DNA of 64,000 nucleotides from Salinisphaera sp049568105. Its GTDB lineage: Bacteria > Pseudomonadota > Gammaproteobacteria > Nevskiales > Salinisphaeraceae. Position numbers and translations under genes: made by a program. The notes beneath the pieces are model-generated. The model searched no databases. It saw only the letters and a list, made by a program, of their open reading frames with translations, and was not told where the DNA came from. Below, in pieces: positions 19,163 through 27,449 of this stretch. The stretch lies in the NCBI RefSeq assembly GCF_049568105.1, contig NZ_CP145335.1, positions 2,666,001 to 2,730,000 of the forward strand. Direction: 5' to 3'. Within the stretch, counting starts at the first letter, position 1. Each line of letters starts with the position of its first letter.

Positions 19163-19842
19163 TGATCCAGATCGAGTACATCGACTTCGCCCAGAGCCAG
19201 CGGCTCGTGCGTACTATAGACGACGATGCCGCCGGCAGCCGCATGGGCCGCGACACGCGCAGCCAATTGATCGCGGGCTACGGTATCCAGACCAGCGGCT
19301 GGCTCATCCAACAACCAGAGTCTAGCCTCGGTCACCCATAGGCGCGCCAGACTCACACGCCGTTTCTGTCCGGCGGATAAGCGAGCGCAGCGGCGCCGGC
19401 GCAGCCGCGACAGGCCAAGCTCGGCCAGCACATCACATAGAAGCGCCGTCGCCACCGGCTGTCCGGCCAGACGCATTAACCACGACAGATTTTCAATCGG
19501 CGTCAGCGCAGCGTGCAGCGCATTATCGTGGCCGATGTAACAAGGCGCTTCCTCAATCGGGCTGGCATAGCGGCCAGCCTGCCATTCGACACAGCCCGCC
19601 GGCGGCAACACCAGCCCCGCGATCGTTTCCAAAAACGTCGTTTTACCGGCGCCATTAGCCCCCTGAACATGCAGCAACGAACCCGGGCGCAGATGACGAT
19701 CGATCCCCGAGAATAAGGTTCGTCCGCCGCGCTGAACGCCCAGCCCGCGGATCGCCAACCAGCCTGCCGCGGGTGCAACGTCTGAATCGAACGAGCCCTG
19801 CTTCACAAGAAAATTCAAATATGAAAACGGTAGGTAATACAT
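19156..19842 (-). CDS. ccmA: Heme exporter ATP-binding subunit CcmA
   Basis: An ABC ATPase of about 200 core residues. Walker A is GANGAGKTTF, the signature is LSAGQKRRVSLARL, Walker B is LWLLDEPAAGLD and the switch His is in YSTHEPLA. It drives the release of holo-CcmE through CcmB/CcmC. The start is uncertain: I give the ATG at 19840-19842, but the first 30 residues (MYYLPFSYLNFLVKQGSF...) are not family-like. A later non-ATG start just before LAIRGLGVQRGG is possible. It is the first gene of the ccm operon. Confidence 0.9.
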   Translation of the reverse strand: MYYLPFSYLNFLVKQGSFDSDVAPAAGWLAIRGLGVQRGGRTLFSGIDRHLRPGSLLHVQGANGAGKTTFLETIAGLVLPPAGCVEWQAGRYASPIEEAPCYIGHDNALHAALTPIENLSWLMRLAGQPVATALLCDVLAELGLSRLRRRRCARLSAGQKRRVSLARLWVTEARLWLLDEPAAGLDTVARDQLAARVAAHAAAGGIVVYSTHEPLALGEVDVLDLDQC

Positions 19843-19908
19843 CGGTTCGCCAAGCGAACCCACAGGTGTTCACAGCATGGAGGCCCGTGCTGCAACTGTC
19901 TCGATCCA

Positions 19909-19938
19909 GTTCGGCGCTTTTTTGAGCAAGCGCCGAAC
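19909..19938. repeat. 11-bp perfect hairpin upstream of ccmA
   Basis: GTTCGGCGCTT and AAGCGCCGAAC separated by an 8-base T-rich loop. It lies about 65 bp upstream of ccmA and could act as a terminator from either side or as a regulatory hairpin. No clear U tract follows. Confidence 0.6.
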
Positions 19939-20221
19939 ACAACAAACGCTAGCCCTGAAGCCCGCTCATATGACCGACTGATATCCGGATACAGAGTCAG
20001 CGTATTGTCTTGTGCGGCCAGAGCGGCCCAAACTTTAGTCTGTAGATCTACCGAAGCCGCCCCGGTCGAACGATGATAGCGTACTCATCGGTGCTCGAGA
20101 CCCGCGTCAGTCTGTACGACCGAGGGTACTTCCCAACCCACCTTCTGTTGCTGCGTGAAGGGTTCGCGACCCTCGCCGGGCGCCCCATCTTTCAAATTGT
20201 TGACTTAAGTCAACTGCGGCC

Positions 20222-20293
20222 ACTAGCCGGCGCTGACTTTGTTATCTAATATAACAACATCAGCGCTCGAGGATGCTCAACCTGCCGGCTAGT
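20222..20293. repeat. Nested three-arm inverted repeat
   Basis: The outer arms ACTAGCCGG / CCGGCTAGT (20222-20230, 20285-20293) enclose GCGCTGA / TCAGCGC (20230-20236, 20260-20266). These in turn enclose TTGTTAT / ATAACAA (20239-20245, 20251-20257). The AT-rich inner arm contrasts with the GC-rich surroundings. No coding frame covers it and its function is unknown. Confidence 0.6.
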
Positions 20294-21020
20294 CGGTCCC
20301 CATAAGCCGTGCGTGTAAGGCTAGCAGCTTGCACCGGGCGCTGTCTTTCCTACCCCGATTCCGTCCTACAGGCCCACGATGGCCTCCGGCGGCATCTCGT
20401 CAGACAATCCGCTTCTAAGAGGTGCCAACAGCGGACAATGCCCACACTTGAGATGCCCCGCCAAAAAGACGAGATTTATACAGCAGAAAATGGTGGGAAT
20501 CGCATTTCAGGTCCGCTACCAAGACCAGCCAGCGGATCTTGCCGCAGGTACCCAATCGCAAACAAGCCACGATCGCTGCCCGCCTGTAGACCAACGGTTT
20601 CTTGAATTTTAAAGCGTGCTCGGCGCTGATCGCGAACTAGCGCACGGTAACCAAAGGCTTAGGGGGCCTTTTGCTGCAGTCAGTTTCCGCAGACTAACGC
20701 GGGTCTCAAGCTACATTGGCACAGTAACACTAATTATTGGACGCCAAGATCAGTAGTTGTGCGGAGCCTTTAGGCAGTGCGCTTACCACCTCTTCTAGAA
20801 CCGTGTTTAAACGCGAGCCGACATCCCGCGAGTCGCGGCGACCAGGTTTTTGAATACGCCGTCCCAAGGCGAACAACCCACCCTGCCGCAGGCCTAACCA
20901 TGCTCAAGGCAACGGTCGGTCATCAGTCAGTAACACACCCGAAATACGTCTTTTAAGCACATCGATTAAGACGTCGACCACCACACGCGACGGTACGGCG
21001 ACCGGTTTTCGTTCGCGCAT

Positions 21021-21051
21021 AAAAAAACCTTGTGATGCATGCATCACAAGG
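21021..21051 (-). terminator. Displaced intrinsic terminator of tRNA-Pro
   Basis: A perfect 24-bp palindrome (CCTTGTGATGCA and its complement, 21028-21051) followed on the minus strand by seven T (21021-21027). It lies 13 bp past the 3' end of the tRNA-Pro fragment, so it is most likely the original terminator of that tRNA gene, separated from the intact copy by the inserted element. Confidence 0.85.
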
Positions 21052-21063
21052 TCATGTAGATGG

Positions 21064-21111
21064 ATGGTCGGGGTAGCAGGATTTGAACCTACGACCTTTT
21101 GCACACCATGG
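21064..21111 (-). repeat. Distal attachment-site copy (3' part of tRNA-Pro)
   Basis: Bases 21064-21098 are identical to 24291-24325 in the intact tRNA-Pro gene: 35 bp covering the CCA end, acceptor 3' strand and T arm. Weaker identity runs to about 21111 in the anticodon region. The 5' half of the tRNA is missing. This is the typical scar left when an element integrates into a tRNA 3' end by tyrosine recombinase. Confidence 0.85.
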
Positions 21112-21417
21112 CGACGCCGAAATGCGAGGTATGCATCTGAAAATTATGCAGTTTTAAAGGAAATAAGCGAAATCAAAACAATCAATCTGCATTATTTTAA
21201 TCAATTAGTTGTGATTCCATTTGTCTCACCAAACACACGACGCGAGACCAGCCCCCGAACTCCCGCGATAAAGCGCATTTCGCGCATTACTATCCAACCC
21301 GGCCCGCCTTTGTCGATGCGCCGATACGGGAAAACAACGCATCATCAGGTCGTCGTCTGGTTGCAACACCTGGAAGGTCTGAATACTATCTCGCCCGTCG
21401 ATCGTAAGTGGATGTAT
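21112..21417. other. AT-rich non-coding entry of the element
   Basis: Non-coding sequence between the attachment-site copy and the sulfotransferase start. Bases 21130-21230 are markedly AT-rich compared with the rest of the window, in line with foreign origin. It should hold the sulfotransferase promoter; no clear -35/-10 pair stands out. Confidence 0.4.
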
Positions 21418-22380
21418 ATGAACGAGTGGGTGTCGTCGTCGCCGAATGATCTGCCCGATTTTTTGATCGCTGGTGCGATGAAGTGTGGGACCAGCACGCT
21501 CCACTGGCTACTTGATAGCCATCCGGATATACATATGCCACGCGACGAAATCGGCTTCTTTGATATCGATGACGTCTATCAACACAGCGATTTTTGGGTG
21601 CATCGCAAAAACCGGTGGCACCGACCGAGCGTTATAGACGATCCCGACCACTATTGGCGCTGGTATCGCGAACAATTCAAAGGGTCCGGGCACGAATCAA
21701 TTGTCGGCGAGGACTCAACCACCTATCTAGCTTCGGCTCGCGCTTTCGAGCGTATTGCAGCTCAGCCCAAGCCGATCAAGATAATTGTTTCGCTGCGTCA
21801 CCCGGTGGACAGGGCCTATTCACAGTATTGGCATGAATTGAAAGCCGGACGGGCTCGATACTCATTCGAAGACACTGTGACGATGGCGCCTCATATGGTT
21901 CTTGGGCGAAGCGAATACCGCGACCAGATCGCTAGGCTTCTACGCCATATTCCGCGCGAGCAGATCTTTTTCTTTGTCCTCGAGGATTTTCTAGCCGACC
22001 GCGCGCCATACCTTAACAATGTGTTCGATTTTCTCGGCGCCGACCCGGCTCGCTTCGATAACTTGAACCTTGATATACGAGCCAACCTGAGCAAAACACC
22101 CCGAGCGCCGGCCCTGCATCGCGTGAAGAACGCGATCATGCAACGGCGTATACCGTCTCGATATTCAGCCCGCCTGGGGTTTGACGCTGACCGAACGATC
22201 GGCCGACGCATGGCGAATAAGATCAGCCACTATGCCGACCGACTAAGCTTGTCGACTGACATTCGACCGCCGGCGATGCGGCCAGGTACTCGCGACATGC
22301 TCGACAGCTATTTCAGCGAGCAGTTTCGCGACCTGAACGACCTCGTAGGTTTCGACCTGCGAGGCCGCTGGTTCGAGTAG
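21418..22380 (+). CDS. PAPS-dependent sulfotransferase
   Basis: A 320-residue cytosolic sulfotransferase-fold protein. The 5'-phosphosulfate loop IAGAMKCGTSTLHWLLDSHP is at about residues 18-37, and the 3'-phosphate motif VSLRHPVDRAYSQYWHEL follows at about 126-143, so it should transfer sulfate from PAPS. The layout resembles heparan N-deacetylase/NodH-type sulfotransferases that modify saccharides or surface polymers; the acceptor cannot be told. I used the ATG at 21418 (MNEWVSSSPNDLPDF); an ATG six bases earlier is equally possible, and the open frame upstream runs into the tRNA scar. It is the only intact gene of the element. Confidence 0.82.
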   Translation: MNEWVSSSPNDLPDFLIAGAMKCGTSTLHWLLDSHPDIHMPRDEIGFFDIDDVYQHSDFWVHRKNRWHRPSVIDDPDHYWRWYREQFKGSGHESIVGEDSTTYLASARAFERIAAQPKPIKIIVSLRHPVDRAYSQYWHELKAGRARYSFEDTVTMAPHMVLGRSEYRDQIARLLRHIPREQIFFFVLEDFLADRAPYLNNVFDFLGADPARFDNLNLDIRANLSKTPRAPALHRVKNAIMQRRIPSRYSARLGFDADRTIGRRMANKISHYADRLSLSTDIRPPAMRPGTRDMLDSYFSEQFRDLNDLVGFDLRGRWFE

Positions 22381-23912
22381 CTATTCGGCAACCCAGTTAA
22401 CCACGCCCCCGGCTGTGCCGGTGACGGTGAATACGCTCCCGCTGGACGCAGACACATAGGCCCCGACGCCATCGGAATCGACAGGCTGTAGCGTGACCAC
22501 CGGCGTTGTTACCCGAGGATACGGCAGATCAACATCAACGGCGCCCTCAGTGCCGATCGTGGCCCGGCCCGCCATTTTCCCATTGCTATGCAGCGGGAAC
22601 GTGGTCAGTTGCCCGAAGTAGTTCGAGACATAGAGATACAGGCCATCTGATGCCACGCCCTCGGTCTCGCCGCCGTTTTCTGATCCCGATACATAAGAAC
22701 CGGCCTCGGTCGCGGGGTGGTATGAATAGCTCTTGTCGAAACCGATACCGCCATCGGCCGCCAGAACGATGCGAAGGGCCTGGGTAGGCGCCGCGCCGTA
22801 TCGCTGGCACCGAAGATAACCCCCAGATGCAGCGCGCCGTCGCAGTAGCAGTAGCAGTAGCAGTAGCAGTAGCAGTAGCAGTAGCAGTAGCAGTAGCAGT
22901 AGCAGTAGCAGTAGCAGTAGCAGTAGCAGTAGCAGGCATCTTGTAGCCGGATAACTCGCTCGGTTTGCCATTTCTGGACGAATACAGCCGTTCCGTTGGA
23001 CTCATCGTCACTGAGTCCGGATACCAACGCGCCGTCCCCGTTATCAATCTGAGATTGATCGTTACTTCCTGTGCCGAGCAGCAGCTTGGCAACCTCCAGC
23101 GGCGTGCCGCTATTGTCGACATAGGCCAGCACGGTGCGCGTCTCATCAGTGAACACCGCGCGGATCGCCTTATCGGCCGAATCGAATACACCAGTGATCG
23201 GAACGAGAACCGAATCCGACAGAGCGAAATTGTCGAGCTTCGACGACGCCGAGTTGATGATCCGGATTCCGTTGTCGTCGGCCTCGTTTTCGAATCTCAA
23301 CGCATCGTGAACCGCCGAGTAATCGACGCTGTTCATATGAGTGCAACTGTGGGTACTCGATCCGGTCTTATTGGTTGTGTCCCAACGGTCATACTGGCTC
23401 ACGAATCCATCAGGTACATCGCCGAACTGCAACAGCGTGTCGCCGATGAACGTCATTCCCTGGGATTTGTTATCCCATGCGTGCCGCGTTGCCCGGGTCT
23501 CGGCACTGATTGCGCCAAGATCATCGATCCGCCGATCTTCAGCTTGAAACACAAAACCAATTTGCGGCGCATAGCTATCGTCAGGGTTCGCACCGAAATC
23601 TCGGGTTGATCCAGTCATTTCTACGCTAAACCACCGCATCCACCTGGCGTCAGCTTCAAAGACCTGCGCTATGCTGGTGTCGTTGACCAGATGGACCGCA
23701 AGAAAATCACCGCGCCGAGCCGGGATATAGATATCAAGCACGTTCAATCCGCCAGCCTTCAGCGCGAGCCGCTGGCTGGAAACCTCGTCTATGGTTTGAT
23801 CTTTGAGCGCCCACGAAAATTCCATCCCCGGCCGGCGGCGGATGGATGATGCGCACATCGATAGCGCAGTCGACAGAACCACCGAACGCGTGTACTTGAC
23901 GCACAAAGCCAT
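22381..23912 (-). pseudogene. Frameshifted putative secreted protein with Cys-Tyr repeat
   Basis: The N-terminal 355 codons read well in one frame: MALCVKYTRSVVLSTALSMC (a possible signal), then Asp-rich sequence such as FGANPDDSYAPQIGF, TFIGDTLLQFGDVPDGF and LLLGTGSNDQSQIDNGDGAL. The frame then passes through a hexanucleotide tract coding (Cys-Tyr)n and continues briefly as DGALHLGVIFGASDTA. After about 22790 good coding sense moves to another frame: QALRIVLAADGGIGFDKSY, then GSENGGETEGVASDGLYLYV and a stop at 22381. One base appears lost or gained in the run GCGCGGCGCC. I do not recognise the family; beta-rich, secreted or structural are reasonable guesses. A sequencing error cannot be excluded. 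Confidence 0.55.
22842..22935. repeat. Hexanucleotide microsatellite (GCAGTA)n, about 15.7 copies
   Basis: An uninterrupted, perfect tandem array of GCAGTA on the plus strand (TACTGC on the minus strand), 94 bp long, inside the frameshifted gene. In the gene's frame it encodes alternating Cys-Tyr. Because the unit is a multiple of three, copy-number change would alter length without breaking the frame. Confidence 0.95.
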
Positions 23913-24034
23913 CGCACTGTAGCGGCTCAGCCGGGCCGCGGGTGTACGTACCCGGCAGATCCGGGCCAGAGCGCAGATTTTGACGTGCGATGCCAATAAT
24001 TTGCGTTGCCGGGAACGCCCGCGCCGCCAGTGGC

Positions 24035-24313
24035 CACTACGCCACCAGCCCGCCGCCCACGTACTACGAAATCAAAAGTCTCGGCGGCGACCGATACTGT
24101 GCAGCAGGATGGCGCGAACGAGACATCCCGGCGCTCTATGGCCACGAAGACGTCGACACAACCGAGGGCTACCTCGAAGGCCACGAACCGCCCTGGGAAG
24201 ACGTCGACTGCGGCCTGAGCCGATGTTGGGCTCAAATTGTGTTCAATTTGACTCAGCGCATTTTCGAAACGTCGCTAAGCCGTTGTTTTAATGGTCGGGG
24301 TAGCAGGATTTGA
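24035..24313 (+). pseudogene. Tyrosine-type integrase, C-terminal remnant
   Basis: The translation PPPTYYEIKSLGGDRYCAAG continues as WRERDIPALYGHEDVDTTEG and YLEGHEPPWEDV. This matches the end of phage/island integrases (FHEIRSLG...QxLxGHxDxxMTxxYxxGHexxW): the GHED histidine and the tyrosine of GYLEGHE would be catalytic residues. The R of the first box is changed (EIK). The N-terminal two thirds are missing, and the frame runs on through the start of tRNA-Pro. Its place next to the tRNA identifies it as the element's former integrase. Confidence 0.75.
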
Positions 24314-24368
24314 ACCTACGACCTTCTGCACCCCATGCAGACGCGCTACCAAACTGCGCCATACCCCG
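24292..24368 (-). tRNA. tRNA-Pro(GGG)
   Basis: A 77-nt tRNA read on the minus strand: acceptor CGGGGTA...TACCCCG, D arm GCGCAGTTTGGTAGCGC, anticodon stem TCTGC/GCAGA with loop ATGGGGT (anticodon GGG), T arm with GTTCAAATC, and encoded CCA. Its 3' 35 bp are duplicated at 21064-21098. After the insertion its own terminator is no longer adjacent. Confidence 0.95.
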
Positions 24369-24410
24369 ACAGCCTGCGCATCATACCAAAACTCAGGCCG
24401 TCACAACATG

Positions 24411-24776
24411 CTATCGGCCCAATTCCTGAACAATCGATTCGAGTTCTTGGCGAACCGCGGCCAATGAGTCCACAGCACGGTCCTCGCTCGCCACGGCTGC
24501 CAGTTTACGGCCCTTGGTATCGAGCTGCAGACGAGCGCCCTGGATAGTGAAACCTTGGTCGTAGAGCAGCGTCCGGATATCGCGCACGATTTCTATATCG
24601 TACCGCTGGTAATAGCGACGATTGCCTCGTCGCTTAGCCGGTTTCAGCTGAGGAAATTCCTGCTCCCAATAACGCAGGACATGCGATTTTACCCGACAGA
24701 GATCACTGACTTCTCCAATCGAGAAGTAGCGCTTGTCGGGAATCGACGGAAGCGGTTCTTCAGGCTTCTTGGTCAA
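24411..24776 (-). CDS. MerR family transcriptional regulator
   Basis: About 121 residues. The MerR winged-helix starts at PDKRYFSIGEVSDLCRVKSH, then VLRYWEQEFPQLKPAKRRGN and RRYYQRYDIEIVRDIRTLLY, with a short dimerisation helix after it. No effector-binding cysteines are evident. This gene directly follows ihfA in many gammaproteobacteria; its target is not known to me. I propose the TTG at 24774-24776 (LTKKPEEPLPSIPDKRYF), which overlaps the ihfA end by 17 bp. The longer upstream frame is antisense-like coding across ihfA. Confidence 0.85.
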   Translation of the reverse strand: MTKKPEEPLPSIPDKRYFSIGEVSDLCRVKSHVLRYWEQEFPQLKPAKRRGNRRYYQRYDIEIVRDIRTLLYDQGFTIQGARLQLDTKGRKLAAVASEDRAVDSLAAVRQELESIVQELGR

Positions 24777-25059
24777 CGCGGGATTCGACGCGAGCCCGCA
24801 TTTTCTGACCGGGCTTAAAGCTGACCACGCGCCGTGCCGAAATCGGAATCTCCTGACCTGTTTTGGGGTTGCGGCCCGGGCGTTCGTTCTTATCGCGCAG
24901 TTCGAAATTGCCAAAGCCGGATAATTTGACATAGTCGCCGGCTTCTAGCGTCGTACGGAGCTCTTCAAAGAAAAGATCCACGAACTCCTTGGATTCCCGC
25001 TTATTAAAACCCAGCTCTTCGAACAAACCTTCCGTAAGATCCGCCTTGGTTAGCGCCAC
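24760..25059 (-). CDS. ihfA: Integration host factor subunit alpha
   Basis: A 99-residue HU/IHF-fold DNA-bending protein that works as a heterodimer with IhfB. It reads MALTKADLTEGLFEELGFNK with the beta-arm NERPGRNPKTGQEIPISARR carrying the intercalating proline. The start codon is GTG (25057-25059), preceded by a GAGGGGG Shine-Dalgarno, only 4 bp after the pheT stop. The pheST-ihfA-merR order is the standard gammaproteobacterial operon. Confidence 0.97.
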   Translation of the reverse strand: MALTKADLTEGLFEELGFNKRESKEFVDLFFEELRTTLEAGDYVKLSGFGNFELRDKNERPGRNPKTGQEIPISARRVVSFKPGQKMRARVESRVDQEA

Positions 25060-25062
25060 CTT

Positions 25063-27441
25063 TTACCCCCTCAATTTAGCCCCGCAACGCGCGTGTAACG
25101 CATCGATAACGGTGGTTATGATCTGATCAACTGATTCGTCATTAAGCGTGCTCGTTTTATCTTGGAAAATCAAGCTCAAGGCCAAGCTCTTGAAACCGGT
25201 TTCCAAGCCCTCGCCGCGGAAGACATCGAACACGTCAATCGACTGAATCAAATCACTATTCACCGACTCGACCGCTGTAAACAACTCGGCCGCAGGCACA
25301 TCTTCGGGCACCACGAGCGCCAGATCGCGGGTCATCCGCGGCTGGTCAGACGGCAACTCGTACCGAACCGGGTTGCGCACCAACAGAATGTCGCGATCGA
25401 CTTCGAACAGATACGGGAGCTCACGTCCCTTGTAGCGCTTGGCAAATCCAGGGGCAAGCTGGCCAATCCAACCGACGGCACGATCGTTCAGATAAATCCG
25501 TGCCGACCGACCCGGATGTAATGCCGGATGGGCTTCGGGCCGGAATACAGGGCTGTGGCCGGCCGCAGCGAATAGCGATTCGACGTCGCCACGTACATCG
25601 AAGAAATCTAGCGGACGCTCGGTTTCGTTCCAGTGCACCGAGTGCGCACTGCCCGAGGCCAACCCGGCCAAGGTATCGACCTGGGCCATACCATGTTCGG
25701 CCGTGCTATCCGGCCAGAATCGCAGGCCCCGCTCGAACAGCCGAACCCGCGCTTGTTGGCGGCGGGTGTTGTATTCCCAGGAGCCCAACAATCCAGCCCA
25801 GAGCGTACGACGCATGGACACCATTTGATCCGAGATCGGGTTATCCAGAGCGATCGCATCGGCCTGGCCAGTCAGCTCGGCGTGCAGCTGCGGCTCGACG
25901 AAGCTGTAGGTAATCGCTTCATGATAGCCCCGCTGGCGCAGCGCCTCGCTGGGCAACACCGCCTCGAGCGCGGCACCGCCAATCGCCTCCGGCAAGGATA
26001 CACCGCCAGCCTCGGTAGTCAGTCGATCATAGCCATAAACCCGAGCGACTTCTTCAATCAGATCGGCCTCGATCGCCAGATCGTAGCGCCAACTCGGTGG
26101 CGTGACCCGCCAGTGGCCGGGAGCAACACTTTCGCAGGCCGCGCCCAGACCGACCAATGAAGCCTCGATGACTTCGCCGCTGATCGGCTGGCCCAGCAGG
26201 CGCTCGACGTGATCGGCCTGTAGCTCGATCTCGCGCTCGTCTTGCCAGACGGGCTGGCCGGCGACGATCAGCGGCGAGCCGCATTCTCCGCCGCCGAACT
26301 CGAGCAGCAAGCTCGCCGCCCGGCCCAGAGCAATGCCGTGCAGCACTGGGTCGACACCGCGCTCGAAACGGTGCAGGGAATCGGTATGAATCTTATAGCG
26401 CCGCCCTTGCCCGGCAACCGCGGCCGGCGTGAAACAGGCCGCTTCGAACAATACCCGCGTGGTATCGGCATCGACCGCGGTACGATCGCCGCCAATCATG
26501 CCGGCGATTGCGACCGGGCCTTCATCGTCGGCAATCACCAGCGTATCGGCCAGCAGTTCGACATCTTCGCCATCGAGCGTCACGATGCGTTCGCCGGCCC
26601 GGGCGCGCCGGACCTGGATCGCACCGATGAGCTTGTCGGCGTCGAAGGCATGCATCGGCTGACCGAGTCCGAGCATGACATAGTTGCCGATATCGACCGG
26701 CAGGTTGATCGCCCGCACACCAGCCCGGCGCAGCCGCTCGCGCATCCAGACTGGCGTCTCAGCGCCGGCTACGATGTCTTCGATATACTGGGCACCATAG
26801 GCTGCACAGAGATCCGGCGCTTCAATCGATACCGAGGCAACCGAGTCACGGGTCGGCACCGGCGCTACGGCCCGGGCATCCGTCATCGGCATGTCGAAAG
26901 CGACCGCTACCTCGCGCGCCACGCCACGGATGCTCAGACAATCGCCGCGATTCGGCGTCAGATCGACTTCGAGCACCGTATCCGGCAGCCCGAGATAGTC
27001 AGCCAACGGCGTACCGACCGGCGCGCTGGCCGGCAGTAACCACAAACCGCTGGTGTCGGCACTCAAACCCAACTCGGCCGCGCTGCAGAGCATGCCGTTC
27101 GAGGCGACACCGCGTAGTTTGGCAGCCTTAATCTGCATGCCATTGGGTAGCGTCGCACCGACCGTGGCCACCGGCACCCGTACGCCGACGGCCACATTCG
27201 GCGCGCCGCATACGATCTGGTTGCGGGCGTCACCGGTATCGACGCTACAAACCTGGAGCTTGTCGGCATCCGGGTGCGGCTCACAACTCAGTACCTTACC
27301 GATCACGACGCCGGTCAGATCCGGCGCAGCCGGCTCGATTTCATCGATTTCCAAGCCGGCCATGGTCAACCGCTCGGCGACCTCGTCGGTATCCGCCGCA
27401 ACCTCGACCCATTCCCGCAGCCACTGCTCGCTGATCCTCAT
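25063..27441 (-). CDS. pheT: Phenylalanyl-tRNA synthetase beta subunit
   Basis: A 792-residue beta chain of the (alpha-beta)2 PheRS. The N-terminal tRNA-binding EMAP-like domain (GVVIGKVLSCEPHPDADKLQ), the B3/B4 editing domain, the B5 domain and the C-terminal ferredoxin-fold anticodon-binding domain (SDQPRMTRDLALVVPEDVPA onward) are all recognisable. Length is typical. It lies 8 bp after pheS. Confidence 0.97.
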   Translation of the reverse strand: MRISEQWLREWVEVAADTDEVAERLTMAGLEIDEIEPAAPDLTGVVIGKVLSCEPHPDADKLQVCSVDTGDARNQIVCGAPNVAVGVRVPVATVGATLPNGMQIKAAKLRGVASNGMLCSAAELGLSADTSGLWLLPASAPVGTPLADYLGLPDTVLEVDLTPNRGDCLSIRGVAREVAVAFDMPMTDARAVAPVPTRDSVASVSIEAPDLCAAYGAQYIEDIVAGAETPVWMRERLRRAGVRAINLPVDIGNYVMLGLGQPMHAFDADKLIGAIQVRRARAGERIVTLDGEDVELLADTLVIADDEGPVAIAGMIGGDRTAVDADTTRVLFEAACFTPAAVAGQGRRYKIHTDSLHRFERGVDPVLHGIALGRAASLLLEFGGGECGSPLIVAGQPVWQDEREIELQADHVERLLGQPISGEVIEASLVGLGAACESVAPGHWRVTPPSWRYDLAIEADLIEEVARVYGYDRLTTEAGGVSLPEAIGGAALEAVLPSEALRQRGYHEAITYSFVEPQLHAELTGQADAIALDNPISDQMVSMRRTLWAGLLGSWEYNTRRQQARVRLFERGLRFWPDSTAEHGMAQVDTLAGLASGSAHSVHWNETERPLDFFDVRGDVESLFAAAGHSPVFRPEAHPALHPGRSARIYLNDRAVGWIGQLAPGFAKRYKGRELPYLFEVDRDILLVRNPVRYELPSDQPRMTRDLALVVPEDVPAAELFTAVESVNSDLIQSIDVFDVFRGEGLETGFKSLALSLIFQDKTSTLNDESVDQIITTVIDALHARCGAKLRG

Positions 27442-27449
27442 GACGCTCC

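Larger units (their letters stand above)
19864..21063. other. Gene-poor 1.2 kb region between ccmA and the tRNA-Pro element
   Basis: No convincing coding frame is seen; the short open frames lack similarity and good starts. The region should hold the ccm promoter and contains three strong palindromic structures listed separately (19909-19938, 20222-20293 and 21028-21051). Confidence 0.5.
21064..24325. mobile_element. Decayed integrative element at tRNA-Pro(GGG)
   Basis: About 3.2 kb bounded by 35-bp direct repeats of the tRNA-Pro 3' end. Contents in order are an AT-rich stretch (21130-21240), a sulfotransferase gene, a frameshifted gene with a hexanucleotide tract, and the C-terminal remnant of a tyrosine integrase next to the intact tRNA. 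The integrase sits at the tRNA-proximal end, as expected for such islands. No excisionase or intact integrase is seen, so the element is probably fixed. The size, repeats and displaced tRNA terminator together make the call firm. Confidence 0.8.

Noticed and set aside
20734..20747. TTATTGGACGCCAA repeated at 51032-51045
   Set aside because: A single 14-bp match is expected several times by chance in a 64 kb window, and the contexts are unrelated.
22842..22935. Possible CRISPR or poly-Leu protein at the GCAGTA array
   Set aside because: A six-base tandem repeat without spacers is a microsatellite, and the poly-Leu reading is only another frame through it.
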